Below are positions 10,046 to 21,470 of a stretch of 64,000 nt of DNA, in pieces (the first letter of the stretch is position 1; every line of letters starts with the position of its first letter). The notes beneath the pieces were generated by a model. That model ran no database searches, was not told where the DNA came from, and saw only the letters and a program-made list of their open reading frames with translations. The translations under genes and the position numbers were made by a program. This DNA comes from Takifugu bimaculatus (taxonomy: Eukaryota; Chordata; Actinopteri; Tetraodontiformes; Tetraodontidae): assembly GCA_004026145.2 (NCBI GenBank), contig CP034991.1:15337744-15401743 (forward strand). The letters are read 5' to 3'.

Positions 10046-11570
10046 TCTCAATTACTTGATTTTTTTGTGAAAACCACAGTTTTGAAATTACACTGGCCAC
10101 TGTTTTGAATTTAGAAGTTTAAATTGAGCAAATAATAGTGAATACTTTGTAACAAAACATAGACATGCTTAATCTTCCTAAAAGTGTGGGTTCTTTTTTA
10201 CTTTTTACTTTCATTTAATTTGTTCTTAAACTGTGAAAGGCAGAGTGAATTTGGTAAAACTTGAAGATGAAAAAAAAAAAATTTGCAATAAAAATTTCAT
10301 GAAATTGAAATTAGTATTTACTGCTAATGGTTCAAAGAATGTGAGGCTGAATGGCCGGTCCCCAGATATTTCCACCTCACAAAATCTGTCCCACAAAAAG
10401 TTTATACACCCCAGCTCTTGATAAAGTAGCCCAATATCATAGCACTTCTTGTGTGAACTTCTTGTGTTAAGAACTTAAACATTTCTGGGACAAAATCAAC
10501 ATTACACTATTGCTGCTTTTACACTAAAAAAAATGCTGTCTTTAGAAATATTTAAACAATACTTTAAAATGAGCTGAAGCAGATTTACACAGGCTCGTGT
10601 GATACTTTACAGTTATGGGTGTGAAATAAAAACCAACTTGCACCAAAAGGTAAAGTCATAAGATTTTTGAAGTGATAAGCAACAGAACGGGAGACTGCAA
10701 ATTGTGAGAGAAGTACAGACGTTTCAATCACAACCATGTCGCACATCTTCAGCACTCTTCTCTATCTGCCTCCATGTCTCGCTGGAAGAAAAATTGGGGG
10801 AAAAAAATACATATAGAATAAATAACCGCACGGAAGAGGATGAGCATATTCATATCAAATGAATTTTTATTTCATCAACACCCTCATCAGTACCTCTGAT
10901 AACTTTGTTCACATATTGATGCATTCAACTTCAATCAGCTACAATGGCACAAGCCAACTTTTGGGGAGAAGACGAAAAGCCAGGGAAGTAAAGAGAACTG
11001 GAGAAGTGGGTGAAAGGGATTTGGGGGTCCTAGATTATTTCTACTGCTTTCATTACCCCCCCCCCCCCCCCCCCCCCCCCCCAATCCATTAATTATCCTC
11101 CTTCTGCTCATTTGCAAGTCAATAGATGGGACTGTAGGACCGGCAGCTTTGAGTCAAAGTACCCCTGTGATCTGTGGGCTCTGCAGCCCCTACATCCCTC
11201 ATAGACTTGATGCAAGGCTTCCTGACAATTAGTATAAACGACATGCTCTGTATAGCCAATACATAATTCATCGATTTTTTTCCCCCTAAATAAATCATAG
11301 TGTTCTGTAGGGTTTACTTAAATAACATGATCTCTCTCTCTCCCTCTCTCTCTCTTCTAAACTCAGACAGAACAGCATATAACTTTGAATGAACTTGCCC
11401 TGTTGAATCGCATTCTCATTAACAAGGCACAATCAGACCTCTTAGGACCCACGCTCTTGTTTTGATATGCAATTTTTATTTCTCTTTGCTATTTGGACTT
11501 ATTGGAACCCAATAAGTATAAAAACTAAGAATCATCTTTTTACATGAGAAAAATGTTTAGAGAAAAATGT
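10046..11570. other. no gene seen; AT-rich with a poly-C run
   Basis: About 1.5 kb with no convincing exon on either strand. The only marked feature is a run of 27 C at 11056-11082 and a CT-rich stretch near 11330-11355. Confidence 0.6.
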
Positions 11571-11588
11571 TGTCCACATATGTGGACA
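11571..11588. repeat. perfect 18-bp palindrome
   Basis: TGTCCACATATGTGGACA equals its own reverse complement. It lies about 370 bases beyond the stop of the piggyBac transposase and may be part of that element's subterminal sequence, but no matching copy was found on the other side. Confidence 0.9.
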
Positions 11589-11665
11589 CTGGGTCTGAAT
11601 CACCATAAAGCACAATAAAATCAATAATACAGTTTTTGTGTAATAGAATGAAAAACTCTTTACTT

Positions 11666-11946
11666 ACATAGTTTTGAACATGTTTTGAACAAGTTATACT
11701 TTAATTACAATAATAACACATTATTAATAACACATATTTACATAATTTTGAACATTTTTTGAACAAGTTATACTGTAATTACAATAATAACACATTATTA
11801 ATAACACATATTTACATAGTTTTGAACATTTTCTGAACAAGTTATACTGTAATTACAATAATAACAACACATTATTAATAACACATATTTACATAGTTTT
11901 GAACATTTTTTGAACAACAATGACAATAATAACACATTAACACATA
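11666..11946. repeat. 74-77 bp tandem repeat, about 3.5 copies
   Basis: Unit starts at 11666, 11740, 11814 and 11891 (periods 74, 74 and 77) each begin ACATARTTTTGAACATKTTT and continue with AACAAGTTATACTNTAATTA. The array stops 10 bases before the piggyBac transposase stop codon and so would lie in its 3' UTR. Confidence 0.9.
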
Positions 11947-11955
11947 CAAACATAG

Positions 11956-14120
11956 CTACTTATGAAATTCTAAAAAACAGTTGCGCTCAGTTTGTACACA
12001 CAGGAACACCTTGCAGGTCACGCAACGCACCCGGGTTCTCCCTGTGCAGCCTGCTGCTCTGCACCGTGCAGCATTCTTCAAATTTAGCATCTCTGGGAGA
12101 TGTGCATTCGCCCTCCTGCGGACGGACACATGGGGAACTGCCAGCACTGGGTGTTTTTTACTTTCGGAAGAGTCATCATCTGACAGCCCTGGAGAGTCTG
12201 CATCCTCTTCTTGGCTGTGATGCTGGGCCAAGAAGGTCCTGGCCACGTCCATGCGGAACTCCAGGAACTGCATGATGCTCTTCCTTGGTGCACCACACGT
12301 TTTCAGATCTTTCCTATACAGTAGCCAGCTGTTGGCTAGAGCCAGATCTGTGAAGTGCATGAGCATCCTAATTGTCCATTTTTTTGTACGGCTGCTCATG
12401 CGATAATAGCTGATCATGCGGTCGATCAGGTCAACTCCACCCATTTTCATATTGTACTCCCGAACAATACATGGTCGGGAGACAGACACATATTTTTTTT
12501 GTTTTTTATCCCAGCGCTGGCAGGTATCCTCAGGCTGTGTCCCATGGACAGCTGAGATCATTAAAACGGGTTTGTTGTCAAACCACTTAACAATACACAG
12601 CTGTCCGTCTTCACTCGAAACTTCTCTGGAAGTTCCTCTTCCGGAAGTTTGCATGGCTTTGTCTGTGGGTAACTTCTGCACCGCTGCAGTGACCCGGTTC
12701 TTCATTACTGTACCGGTAAGGTACAGCTCCTTCCTCAGCATTTGCTCTGCACCTTGGATGCTGGTGAAGAGCCGGTCACAATAAACTTTTGTGCCACGAT
12801 GCAGAGTTTGACACAGACGAGCCATGACTAAACTCCCCAAACCCAGACCCTCTGGTTCTTCGACCTGCTCACGCAAAGCAGCTGAACCTTGATAGAGGTC
12901 GAAGTCCAGCACAATGCCATCCGTTGTGGCACAAACAAAGTTCTTAATGCCCACAGGGTTCGGCTTCATGGGCAAATACTGCCTACATGGACAGGCTCCT
13001 GTGAAGGGAATCATTTGTTCGTCAATGGATACAGATTCAGGCCGAGCCTGAGACCTGCAGCCTTGCAAAATCCTATTGACGAAAGGTCGCACCTTCCAAA
13101 ATTTGTCCCGCTTCCTGAGGTCTTCTGGCACATCATCGTCAATCAGGACTTTTAATGATTGCCTCAGCCTGAAAAATCTGTCCCGCGTGAATCTTTCTGT
13201 TATGGGACTGACGCTGATGGACCTGGACCAGTACATCCGTATTTTGGGGTACGGGAGACAGGACATCAGGATACAGGCACCAAAAAAATGGTACACCTCA
13301 TCCATTGATGTTCTGAGTAGGTCCCCACTCCTACTCAGTGACATAGCGCTGGTGCAGTCAGCTATGTTTTTGATCAAATTGTGATCGATGTACTGCTCCA
13401 CATAGTTCAGTGGAGTCCAGCCATTCCGTTCATGCTCCGTTTCATCCTCATTGGTGAAATCCAGGAGGTTGGGCATAAATGGAGCTGCCCTCCAGCGCAT
13501 TCCACGTCCTGCACAAGAATCAAAATACAAATTGTGCTTATTGCGAAGTGACTCACACAAGCAATTCACTGAGGTGTATTAGTGCATAACATAATTGAAT
13601 CTGAGTGAACATTTATATGAAATTTTATGATTTGCCTTCAAGGCATGCCAAAATAAGAACCATTATTATTATTACCTTTATAAGATTGTTCCTGCTTGGG
13701 ATTAGGGCTTGGTCCTGTTGTTGGCTCTTCTGGGCCATCATTCGAGCCATCAGCCTCATGCCGAGTTCGGCAGCTACTCCTGGGAGTGCTGGATCTGGCC
13801 GCGCCAGAGCCTGAACCTGAAAATTGGCATTTTGCTAGAAACATTGAATGGTGCTGTACCTTTATGTACTCCTCTAAAACATTTACTTAGCCCTAAAGCC
13901 CTAAAATAAACAAATATCCACTAAGTCTTTGCTAACCATTATCTTCTCCACGGAGACGTTTACGTCCCCTGCTCTGTGCAGTGGGATGTGGGATGGGGTA
14001 CTCATCACCACTGCTGTCATCTTCAGTGCTGCTCTGCTCCTGAGGTTGGGGTTGATAACTGGCATCAAGGATGTCGTCATCATTGTCAGATATATCTAAT
14101 TCGGACGTGTCCCCATCCAT
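11956..14120 (-). CDS. piggyBac-family transposase, three exons, apparently intact
   Basis: Exons read from splice signals: 14161-13937, 13816-13676 and 13508-11956. All junctions have GT-AG ends and keep phase (1, then 1), giving about 625 residues from the ATG at 14120. An RFTLQRALELL motif typical of PGBD-type N-termini lies just before this ATG in the same exon, so the true start may be in an unseen upstream exon. The acidic Ser-rich N-terminus is followed by the DDE/D core with catalytic aspartates in SIDEQMIPF, YCDRLFTS and GGVDLIDRM. A C-terminal cysteine-rich zinc domain (CRAAGC...CVTCKVFLCV) ends the protein. No stop or frameshift was seen. Such enzymes cut and paste DNA at TTAA. Flanking inverted repeats were not found, and a Rex3 fragment abuts the 5' side. 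Confidence 0.8.
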
Positions 14121-14277
14121 CGCACTGAGCAATTCAAGTGCTCTTTGAAGAGTAAATCGCTCTGGAAATAAAATTGTTGGTTTGTGAGGAGATTTGAAGA
14201 GTGAGAGTATTTTGGCAAGTTTCATGGCAAGTACCACCAATAAGCGACGTTCTAGAGTTTGTGAGGACAAATAACTG

Positions 14278-14702
14278 TTCTGTTTGACTACCTTGATAAC
14301 TTCAGCCCTGGAGATACGGGAGCTTGTCCCCAGGCCCCCAGGCCCTGCTTCCTCACTGGAAGTCACGTTGGTGGGATTAAAGAGGTCTTCAAAGTATTCC
14401 TTCACCAATCCACAACATCCCGAGTTAAAGTCAGCAGCACACCATCGCCACTATACACAGTATTGACAGTGCACTGCTCCCCCTTCCTCAGTCGCCGGAT
14501 GGTGGTCCAGAACCTTTTCGAAGCCGTCCAGAAGTCGTTCTCCATGGCCTCATTGAACTCTTCCCATGCCCGGGTCTTTGCCTCGGCAACCGCCGTAATT
14601 GCACTCCGCTTGGCCTACTGGTACCTATCTGCTGCCTCAGGAGTCCCACAGGCCAGTAAGGCCCGATACGACTCCTTCTTCAGCCTGACGGCACATTTCA
14701 AT
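14278..14702 (-). pseudogene. Rex3-like LINE fragment
   Basis: The minus strand encodes the linker between endonuclease and reverse transcriptase of a fish LINE: ACGTPEAADRY, AVAEAKTRAWEEF, FWTTIRRLRKGEQCTVN, YSGDGVLLTLTRDVVDW, then EYFEDLFNPTN after a stop. The fragment ends abruptly at 14278, next to the first visible piggyBac exon's upstream intron. I place it with the RTE-clade Rex3 family from memory of similar proteins; stops and loss of both enzymatic domains make it dead. Confidence 0.6.
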
Positions 14703-14847
14703 TTATTGCATCAACAAACTGTAATCTGACCATACATTATTAAATGGTGTCAAAGAAATCAGTCTTTCTGTCTCAGTGCTTTTCTGTTTTCTTACCAGTA
14801 CCCCTGTGGCATATAATGACCATGGCACCATTACCACTACTGAATCA

Positions 14848-14901
14848 TACACATACACACGCACACGCACACACACACACATACACACACAGATACAGTA
14901 T

Positions 14902-14940
<39 letters not shown>
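14848..14940. repeat. (CA)n-(TA)n microsatellite
   Basis: An ACAC-rich block passes into a pure TA run of about 28 bases and ends exactly where the next Rex3 3' end begins, so it may be partly derived from that LINE's tail. Bases 14703-14847 show nothing recognisable. Confidence 0.9.
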
Positions 14941-14942
<2 letters not shown>

Positions 14943-15071
14943 CATCCTCTACCGCTTATCCAGGGTTGGGTCACGGGGGCAGCAGCCTTAGCAGAGAGGC
15001 CCAGACTTCCCTCTCCCCAGATACTTCTTCCAGCTCGTCCGGGGGGGATCCCCAGGCGTTCCCAGACCAGC
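14939..15071 (-). mobile_element. Rex3-like LINE 3' end
   Basis: The minus strand ends ...GGTAGAGGATGGATG, the GATG-type tail reported for Rex3. The preceding sequence matches the better copy at 56333-56590 (protein end ...ELEEV...). The fragment is about 130 bases and ends in an inverted pair GTTCCCAGAC/GTCTGGGAAC at 15058-15081. Confidence 0.65.
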
Positions 15072-15744
15072 GTCTGGGAACAGTTATCCTATTTTTATAA
15101 AATAGGATCAAGAGAAAGTAGAGATGAATGACGGATTAATTACATATTTTTGATAAACCAAAGCTATGCACTTACTGTAAAATAAAGAATGAATTTGGGC
15201 CAGAAAATTGTGTTCATAATTTGTCTGAAAAGGGGTGTGCTCAAATTAGAGCCAGTGTACTTTACATTGAGACTTTATATTGACTTTACATACACCCTGA
15301 AATGCAGTTTGTTATAATGTCCATTCTGTCATTCTGTTTGAGTAACATTTTAAGAAAATGGTAAATCCAAAAAAATGAATTTGTGTGGTTAGCCAATGTG
15401 GAGAAGGTAAAGCATCTTTTTTCAGTTTGATATATTTGCATTATATTTAAATGTGGATTTTGTTACTGGTCTTAAATTGTATATTATGTGTCCCATGCAT
15501 ATAAAATGTCAGATCTTTGGCTGGTAATGTTAAAATGTCAACAGGAAGGAAATTTGGGCCATTACATTACTGAAGAACAAGACCAGATATCTTCACATAG
15601 TTTTTCAACAGCATCATCTCATCATTGCCATAATACCCCTTCCAGGGCAAAAACAACAGAAAGGAATAAGTCTGGTTTGTTTGGGTCCATTCCATCATTG
15701 ATACAAGCACTGAGAGGCTGTCCATCGATATAAATGAAATTTTC

Positions 15745-15784
15745 ACATCTTCATCATAGCAATCAAGTGCTATGATGAAGATGT
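15745..15784. repeat. perfect hairpin, 17-bp arms, 6-base loop
   Basis: ACATCTTCATCATAGCA at 15745-15761 is the exact reverse complement of 15768-15784, with loop ATCAAG. Nothing on either side matches a known element, and no coding frame crosses it. Confidence 0.9.
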
Positions 15785-17248
15785 CAGGTTTGATTTTAGC
15801 TTCAATCTTTTCTGCTCAGCAGAAATGTTCCACAGCAGGTTTGCAAATCTTCTCAATCTACATTTATGTCTTTTATGATAGTCTGTGTGTGGTCTAGAAT
15901 TTTGGAGGTTTTGTGGACATGTCTACAGCCTGTCATATACCATGGTGAGGAAAGAGAAGGTGCAATTATTTGTAAAAGTGCACCCGTTTTCACACAGAAA
16001 GTGAAAATGGGTGCTTTCAGTGGCCTCACTTACCCAATTAGGAGAGGAATCCCCCTTCTTCAGCATTTAATACACCTATTCAGTATTCTGGATGCTGCTA
16101 TCAGTTTTCCATAACTGGACTGCACAAAGCACAAATGTTCCATTTGCTGTGATTTGTTGCCCTCAGCTGAGATAGATAAGCACCACGGTATGGAGCTCCC
16201 CTGCTGTTTTATCAAGTCTGCTGAATCTTTAATGAAATAAGTGAGGGTGACAATGAAATAGGTAGAGGGGGCTTGGTGGGTAAGAGCAACAGAATTTATT
16301 TAAGTCATTTAAGTTCAATGCAATTAATGTGATGCACAGCAAAAGATGAAACAGTCAATTTTAAAGGCAACACAAATCATTGAGGACAGTGATAGTGATG
16401 TGTTTGACAGATGTGCCTGTTAGTGGAATATGACTGCTCTCCAGTATCATTCCATTTTCCATAGACCATCTATTATCACCAGGGGATATGAATAAACACA
16501 CCAAGTTGTCTGAATCAGAGTTTAACTGTATATTCAGACATGCAAAATTCCACATTTCACTCCCTACATTGTTGGCCTAGTAACATCAGAAATTTAGCTC
16601 CTACCAAGACCAACAATCACCCAGCCTTGTCAAATTTGATGTTTTATATATTGTTGAACAGAAATATTTTGTTATTTGCATGTGCTATATTTGCTTTGGC
16701 AAGAAATTAGCAGGTTGCTCTGACAAACCAATCATGACCATCCCAAGTGCCACATTGCTTAAATTTGAAATTGTTGGTCCCAGTATGCTGCTCGTACTAG
16801 TAGGCCATCGCTTTATTTTTGTTTCTGTTTGGTTCATGTCACAATTCTGTTGATCAAAATACAACCAAATTTATGATAAAGATTATGAACGCATTTTAAT
16901 GAAATTTTCTTGATAATGATGGACAAAGGAAGATTTTTGTGATGGTTGCTGGTGTTGTTCCATATGTTGTTGTGTTCCAGATTCAGGGACATTACCCTTT
17001 GATCTTCATATAATGAAGCCAACAGCTTTGATCATGAAGTAACCTACTATGTTGTGTAACCTTGAATTACTAATGCTTATAGAGAGCATATTCTATACTA
17101 CTGCTCTAACTCATAATATGTGGGGAAATGTCTTCTGTTGTAGAGGTCTGCGCTCTCTGAGGAACATTCCTAATTTTAGGTTTGCAGATGAGTTGATGCC
17201 TTCATCAACAATTTTTTTTTCTGTCTCTTTACTCTGCATACGCTGCTA

Positions 17249-17305
17249 GTATAATTCAATTTCCCCACAGGGATGAATAAAGTTCATCTTAATCTTAATC
17301 TTAAC
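17249..17305 (+). repeat. Rex1-like LINE 3' tail fragment
   Basis: TTCAATTTCCCCACAGGGAT then GAATAAAGTTCATCTTAATC repeats. This closely matches the 3' end of the Rex1 copy at 5545-5600 (read on the minus strand) and ends in repeats of CTTAAT. Only the last 60 bases or so are recognisable. Confidence 0.55.
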
Positions 17306-18285
17306 AATACCATCATTTTAAAATATGATTTATGAAAATCTGTATCAACAGGGTAAAGAGAAGGGAGTACAATATAAGATTAGCCGATGTGTGTGCGTCC
17401 AGTGGTGCTCTGTGGTGGTTGAACACTCATCTGTCAGTGACAACATAAGATGACAGAGCACTTAGTCACCTCACTAATGAAAATTCAATTCATCTGACTT
17501 GAAGGGGACAAAAGAGATATTATATACCCTATATGTATGTATGTGTGGATGCATGTATGTACATAAGAGGTAACGAGCACATGTATCAGCATATAGATGA
17601 ATAACCGCACTGCACATTCCAAAATAATGCAAAATTAAGAGCACAAAGAAAACCAAATAAATTCACCAGCCTTACTTTTTTAAGTAATTTTTTTTGTTTA
17701 CTTTAATTAAAGTAAACTTAACTTAATTAAATTAAGTTTTCTCTTAATTCTGCAGCATTTTTGATAACAGCAATGGTGACAGGATGGTGATGAGCAACTG
17801 CCGTCTTTATCCAATTAGCTTTTAAGGCAGACTGTCAGACAGAGTCAGTGTCTATATTGGGCAAACAGGATTAGCTGAAAACTGTTTGTTCTTGCTGGTA
17901 TCTATAACAGGCTCTGCTGTTTCATGTGTCATCACCTACAGCTGACCTCTGCAGTCTTCCCTCTGATCAACTAAGACACCAGAGAGGGAGCTTTTGACGG
18001 TTTCTAGACACAGACACAAGCCAATCCCTACGGCAGATTTCCCTCTAGTGTCTAATGGTAGTACTACAACTGTAATAGTTTTTCGTGGGAAATCAGAAAT
18101 TTCAGTTGCCATGAATCATTGGTGCCAGATGTTCTGTATGTGGGAATCAGGGAGAAAAACATGTTATTAGACTAATGGTGAGCAGCTCCACCATGTAATA
18201 TGAAAGAATTGTTATTAGATGATTCAAATGAAACGGTAGACATACTGAAACCTCATAGACTACACTCTAAAAATTTTGACCAATG

Positions 18286-18885
18286 ATTACTTAAAAAAAT
18301 TATGGCAACAAAGTGACACGTAATATAATTGAGTAGATTTTAATAACTGCAACTTTTAGTAAAAAGTATTGAATAAATTAACTAAATTTAAACTAAAAAA
18401 AACAAGTGCAGGTTAATGAATGCAATAGTTAAAATGTGTTGGATTTATTAATAGTAGCCAAAAAGATGAGTTATATACCCAGGAAATATTAAGCAAATAC
18501 AAATCACTTTCACAAGGAAAATTGATTTATGTTTACTAATTATCTGAATAAAAGTAATTAAGATTTACTAAATATCTGGGGAAAGATGATTAACATTTAC
18601 TGATTATTTGGCTGAAACTGATTTATATTCATCAGTTATCTCAGCAAAATTGAAAGAAAAGTATTAAATATCTGGACAGAAATAAATGAGATCCACTCAA
18701 TAAAATAAATTATATCTACTTATATTTCAGCAAATTGTTCCTAAACTCAACACATTTACACAGTTATTGTTATACATCTATAACTAAATAAATTGTTTAA
18801 ATTCAACTTAAAATTGCTATCACAGGACTTAAAATCTATTCAATAATATTGAATGTCACTTTGTTGCCATATTTTCTTTACGTAT
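18286..18885. repeat. long-range inverted repeat with degenerate internal repeats
   Basis: TATGGCAACAAAGTGACA near 18301-18318 recurs as its complement near 18856-18873, within arms of about 34 bases. Between them, short degenerate direct units built on TTTACTAATTATCTGG recur about every 45-50 bases (roughly 18530-18670). Confidence 0.6.
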
Positions 18886-19282
18886 TATCCACTCAATATC
18901 GTGCAGTCTTGCTACTACAGAGTAACCCAGTTGGTTAACAGATCACCAAGCATAAAACAGCAGGTAAACATTTATTTCAAAACTGTCTATAACCATTTTT
19001 TACATCTTCACTGCTTGCTAAAATTAAAGTCAAATGAGCAATCACATTATTCATTTGTGCAATCATAAATTCCTCAGGGAAAAACCTGGAACATTGGACA
19101 GTGTAATCACATGGTACAAGAACAGCTGCCTGTAACAATATAAAGTCCTTATATATAAAGTACCGTATATAAGCTCCACCTGCAGCACTGAAACATGTAT
19201 TTAACAATGCCTATAAAGCAAGCATGTGACTGTTCTGGCAGTGACTTAACAAGTCTCATTCATTCTGCAAAGGTGCATTTCC

Positions 19283-20074
19283 TTAAGCTAGTAGCTTATT
19301 CTTGAGGCTGTTCACTTTTGGGGACAGCTTTGAACAATCCAGCTCGAGAAGGACTTTCTGGAAGACTTCAAACGTATACCTAAGCTCCTTGGGATAGGCA
19401 AGGGTCCCTGCATAAATCAGTCCAACAAGCATGGAGCAAACTCTTGGGAAGGTACCCAGAGCAGTCAGAACTTTCATGCTGTCTATCACAATACCGACGT
19501 CATCTGGATCCTCTGATGTACCGGTCCTGATGCTGTAGATTTTCATCTTCTGCATGGAGAGGTCCTGTGACACAGTGTCTTCATCAGTATCCTAAAATAA
19601 CAAAAACACAGTTTATCTCAGACTGTATAGCTAAAGGAGAAATTATGTTACACAAACTACACATATAATCCTGTTTGAATACTTTCACCGCACACAAAGT
19701 ACTTGCAAAAGCATATTTTTATGACAAGTAAGTTAAAGAGTATCCAATTAACTCACCCAGACATTGGTCTCAGGTTTCCTCAGCTATAAATGTTTGGAAA
19801 TGACTTTTAAAATGAAAACAATCTATTGATGCATATATTAATTTCTTCTTGTCACTTGTGTATTGAAGATCTCATTCTACATCTGATAACACTGGTCAGC
19901 TATCAACCAGCCTCTTTATGACACTGTAACCTCATTCTTGAAGTGTATATCTATCTTTTCACATGTACTTCAACTTACATTATACTCTTTTAAGAGCTGA
20001 TCCGTAGATTACCCAAGATACACCATCAAACACCGAATGACAACATCTCGGGTCACGCTGATGCTAGGAAAAGC
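19283..20074 (-). pseudogene. SAMD3-like teleost repeat protein, last two exons
   Basis: Exon 20074-19979 (96 bases, phase 0, AG and GT at its borders) reads SISVTRDVVIRCLMVYLG, then a TAA, then STDQLLKEYN. Exon 19592-19283 starts after TTATTTTAG and reads DTDEDTVSQDLSMQKMKIYS..., EDPDDVGIVID and LAYPKELRYTFEVFQKVLLE, ending at a stop. I recognise this C-terminal domain from a widespread teleost group annotated as SAMD3-like or uncharacterised; its function is not known to me. The in-frame TAA in the first exon makes this copy a probable pseudogene. Upstream exons were not found. Confidence 0.55.
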
Positions 20075-21364
20075 CTGAAATGACAAAAATAAATATGCAA
20101 CTTCATAATGTAAAAATCATTCACTGGCCCAAAACAAATTTCAACACTAGGTGGATTATATTATTGTTAAACTGTCTCCTAACAATTTCATTTATTTTAT
20201 TTAATTGACACTTTGTGTCAATATTGAGGTTTCCAGGGAACTAGTTGTGTCTCTACTGACTGTCATTGGTCCCAGCAAATGAACTGTACAAAGCACGTGA
20301 ATCTCCATAAAACCACCACATATTTTTGCTTTTTGTACAGATTACGCAAACAAGCTATAACATGCCATGAGCTTTGTATGCGCTGGTAGGATAATTTTGA
20401 TTTCTTCAGATAGAGCTAGACAAGCCAATTACCCCAATTTCCAGTTAGTGATGCTACTTAGTTAGTTATGCTGCTGGTAGTTATGCAGCTTTATATAAGA
20501 GCTTTATTTTCATTCTGAAAATCTAACTCTTACAGGGAATGCTAATAAAAAATATCTAAAATGTTGAACTACTCCTTTAAGCAGAAACCACAGGGAGATG
20601 AGTAATAGCTGGTGCTAAACAGGTCAGATGTTCAAAGTTACTGGTAACAGAAAATACACTGGAGGGATCATAATTCAACAATTTCAATAAAACCTGAACA
20701 TTACAAATGTGAATAACTAAAATAAAGCATTAACAAACATAATAATCATTGAAGGATACCTTGAGTAGTATTTCAATATCTTCATTTTTCAACTTTCAAT
20801 TCATTCAGGTTGGAACTGCAGGTTTTGAACTTAACTGACAATCTGTAAATATGCTTTTCAACAACCACATGCACCACAAACATTTACACAGCATGCACTG
20901 TATGTGAAATCTGGTATCACAGCATATTCTGTACTGTATATAAGAGTACTACATACCTATTAATGAACTGCAGTCAAAGATTTTCATGCACCTGAAATGA
21001 AATTCATATTAGGTCAACTGTATAAACCTATATTATACACATATAAAAGGGAACATATTAGAAGAAACAAACAGTTAGGAGATACTTAGAAAATGTACCA
21101 AACACACAAGTAGCAAAAGAAAAACTGAACATGGCACACATCTGTCTTGTTTTTTACTCTATGAGCTTAGCACATCATTGTTTTAGGTGATATTTCTTGG
21201 GTAGAGATAAGAAGGGAATATTCACGTGTTTCTGTAGTCAGTCTGTGAAAGACCCTTTAACCCATAATCGCTTATTCATTTTTTTAATACATACCGAGAT
21301 AATAGTACCATTTTTGTATAAAAACCATATGGCTTTAGTATTGAACTGAAAAAAGTGATTGAGT

Positions 21365-21470
21365 TACCTGAGAAGCTACGTCTGTGACGTCACTGTCCGT
21401 TACGGTAACGGAGAGGTTAAACTGTCGCGCGACGGTCGCAGCACCAGCTGGAAGCCAGTGCACAAAACAC
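21365..21470. promoter_or_regulatory. CpG-rich block with a full CRE
   Basis: A local CpG cluster in AT-rich DNA contains TGACGTCA (21385-21392), the full cAMP-response element, and the 15-base palindrome CCGTTACGGTAACGG (21397-21411), followed by GTCGCGCGACGG. It lies upstream, on the minus strand, of the SAMD3-like exons and could be their promoter. No start site can be proved. Confidence 0.4.

Larger units (their letters stand above)
15072..18260. other. no gene seen
   Basis: Over 3 kb without a convincing exon or coding frame on either strand. It holds a perfect hairpin (15745-15784) and a LINE-like tail (17249-17305), listed separately. A degenerate TATG/TACA-rich run lies near 17530-17565. 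Confidence 0.55.

Noticed and set aside
11571..11588. Palindrome as a piggyBac terminal inverted repeat
   Set aside because: No TTAA at a matching border and no partner copy on the 5' side, so I list it only as a palindrome.
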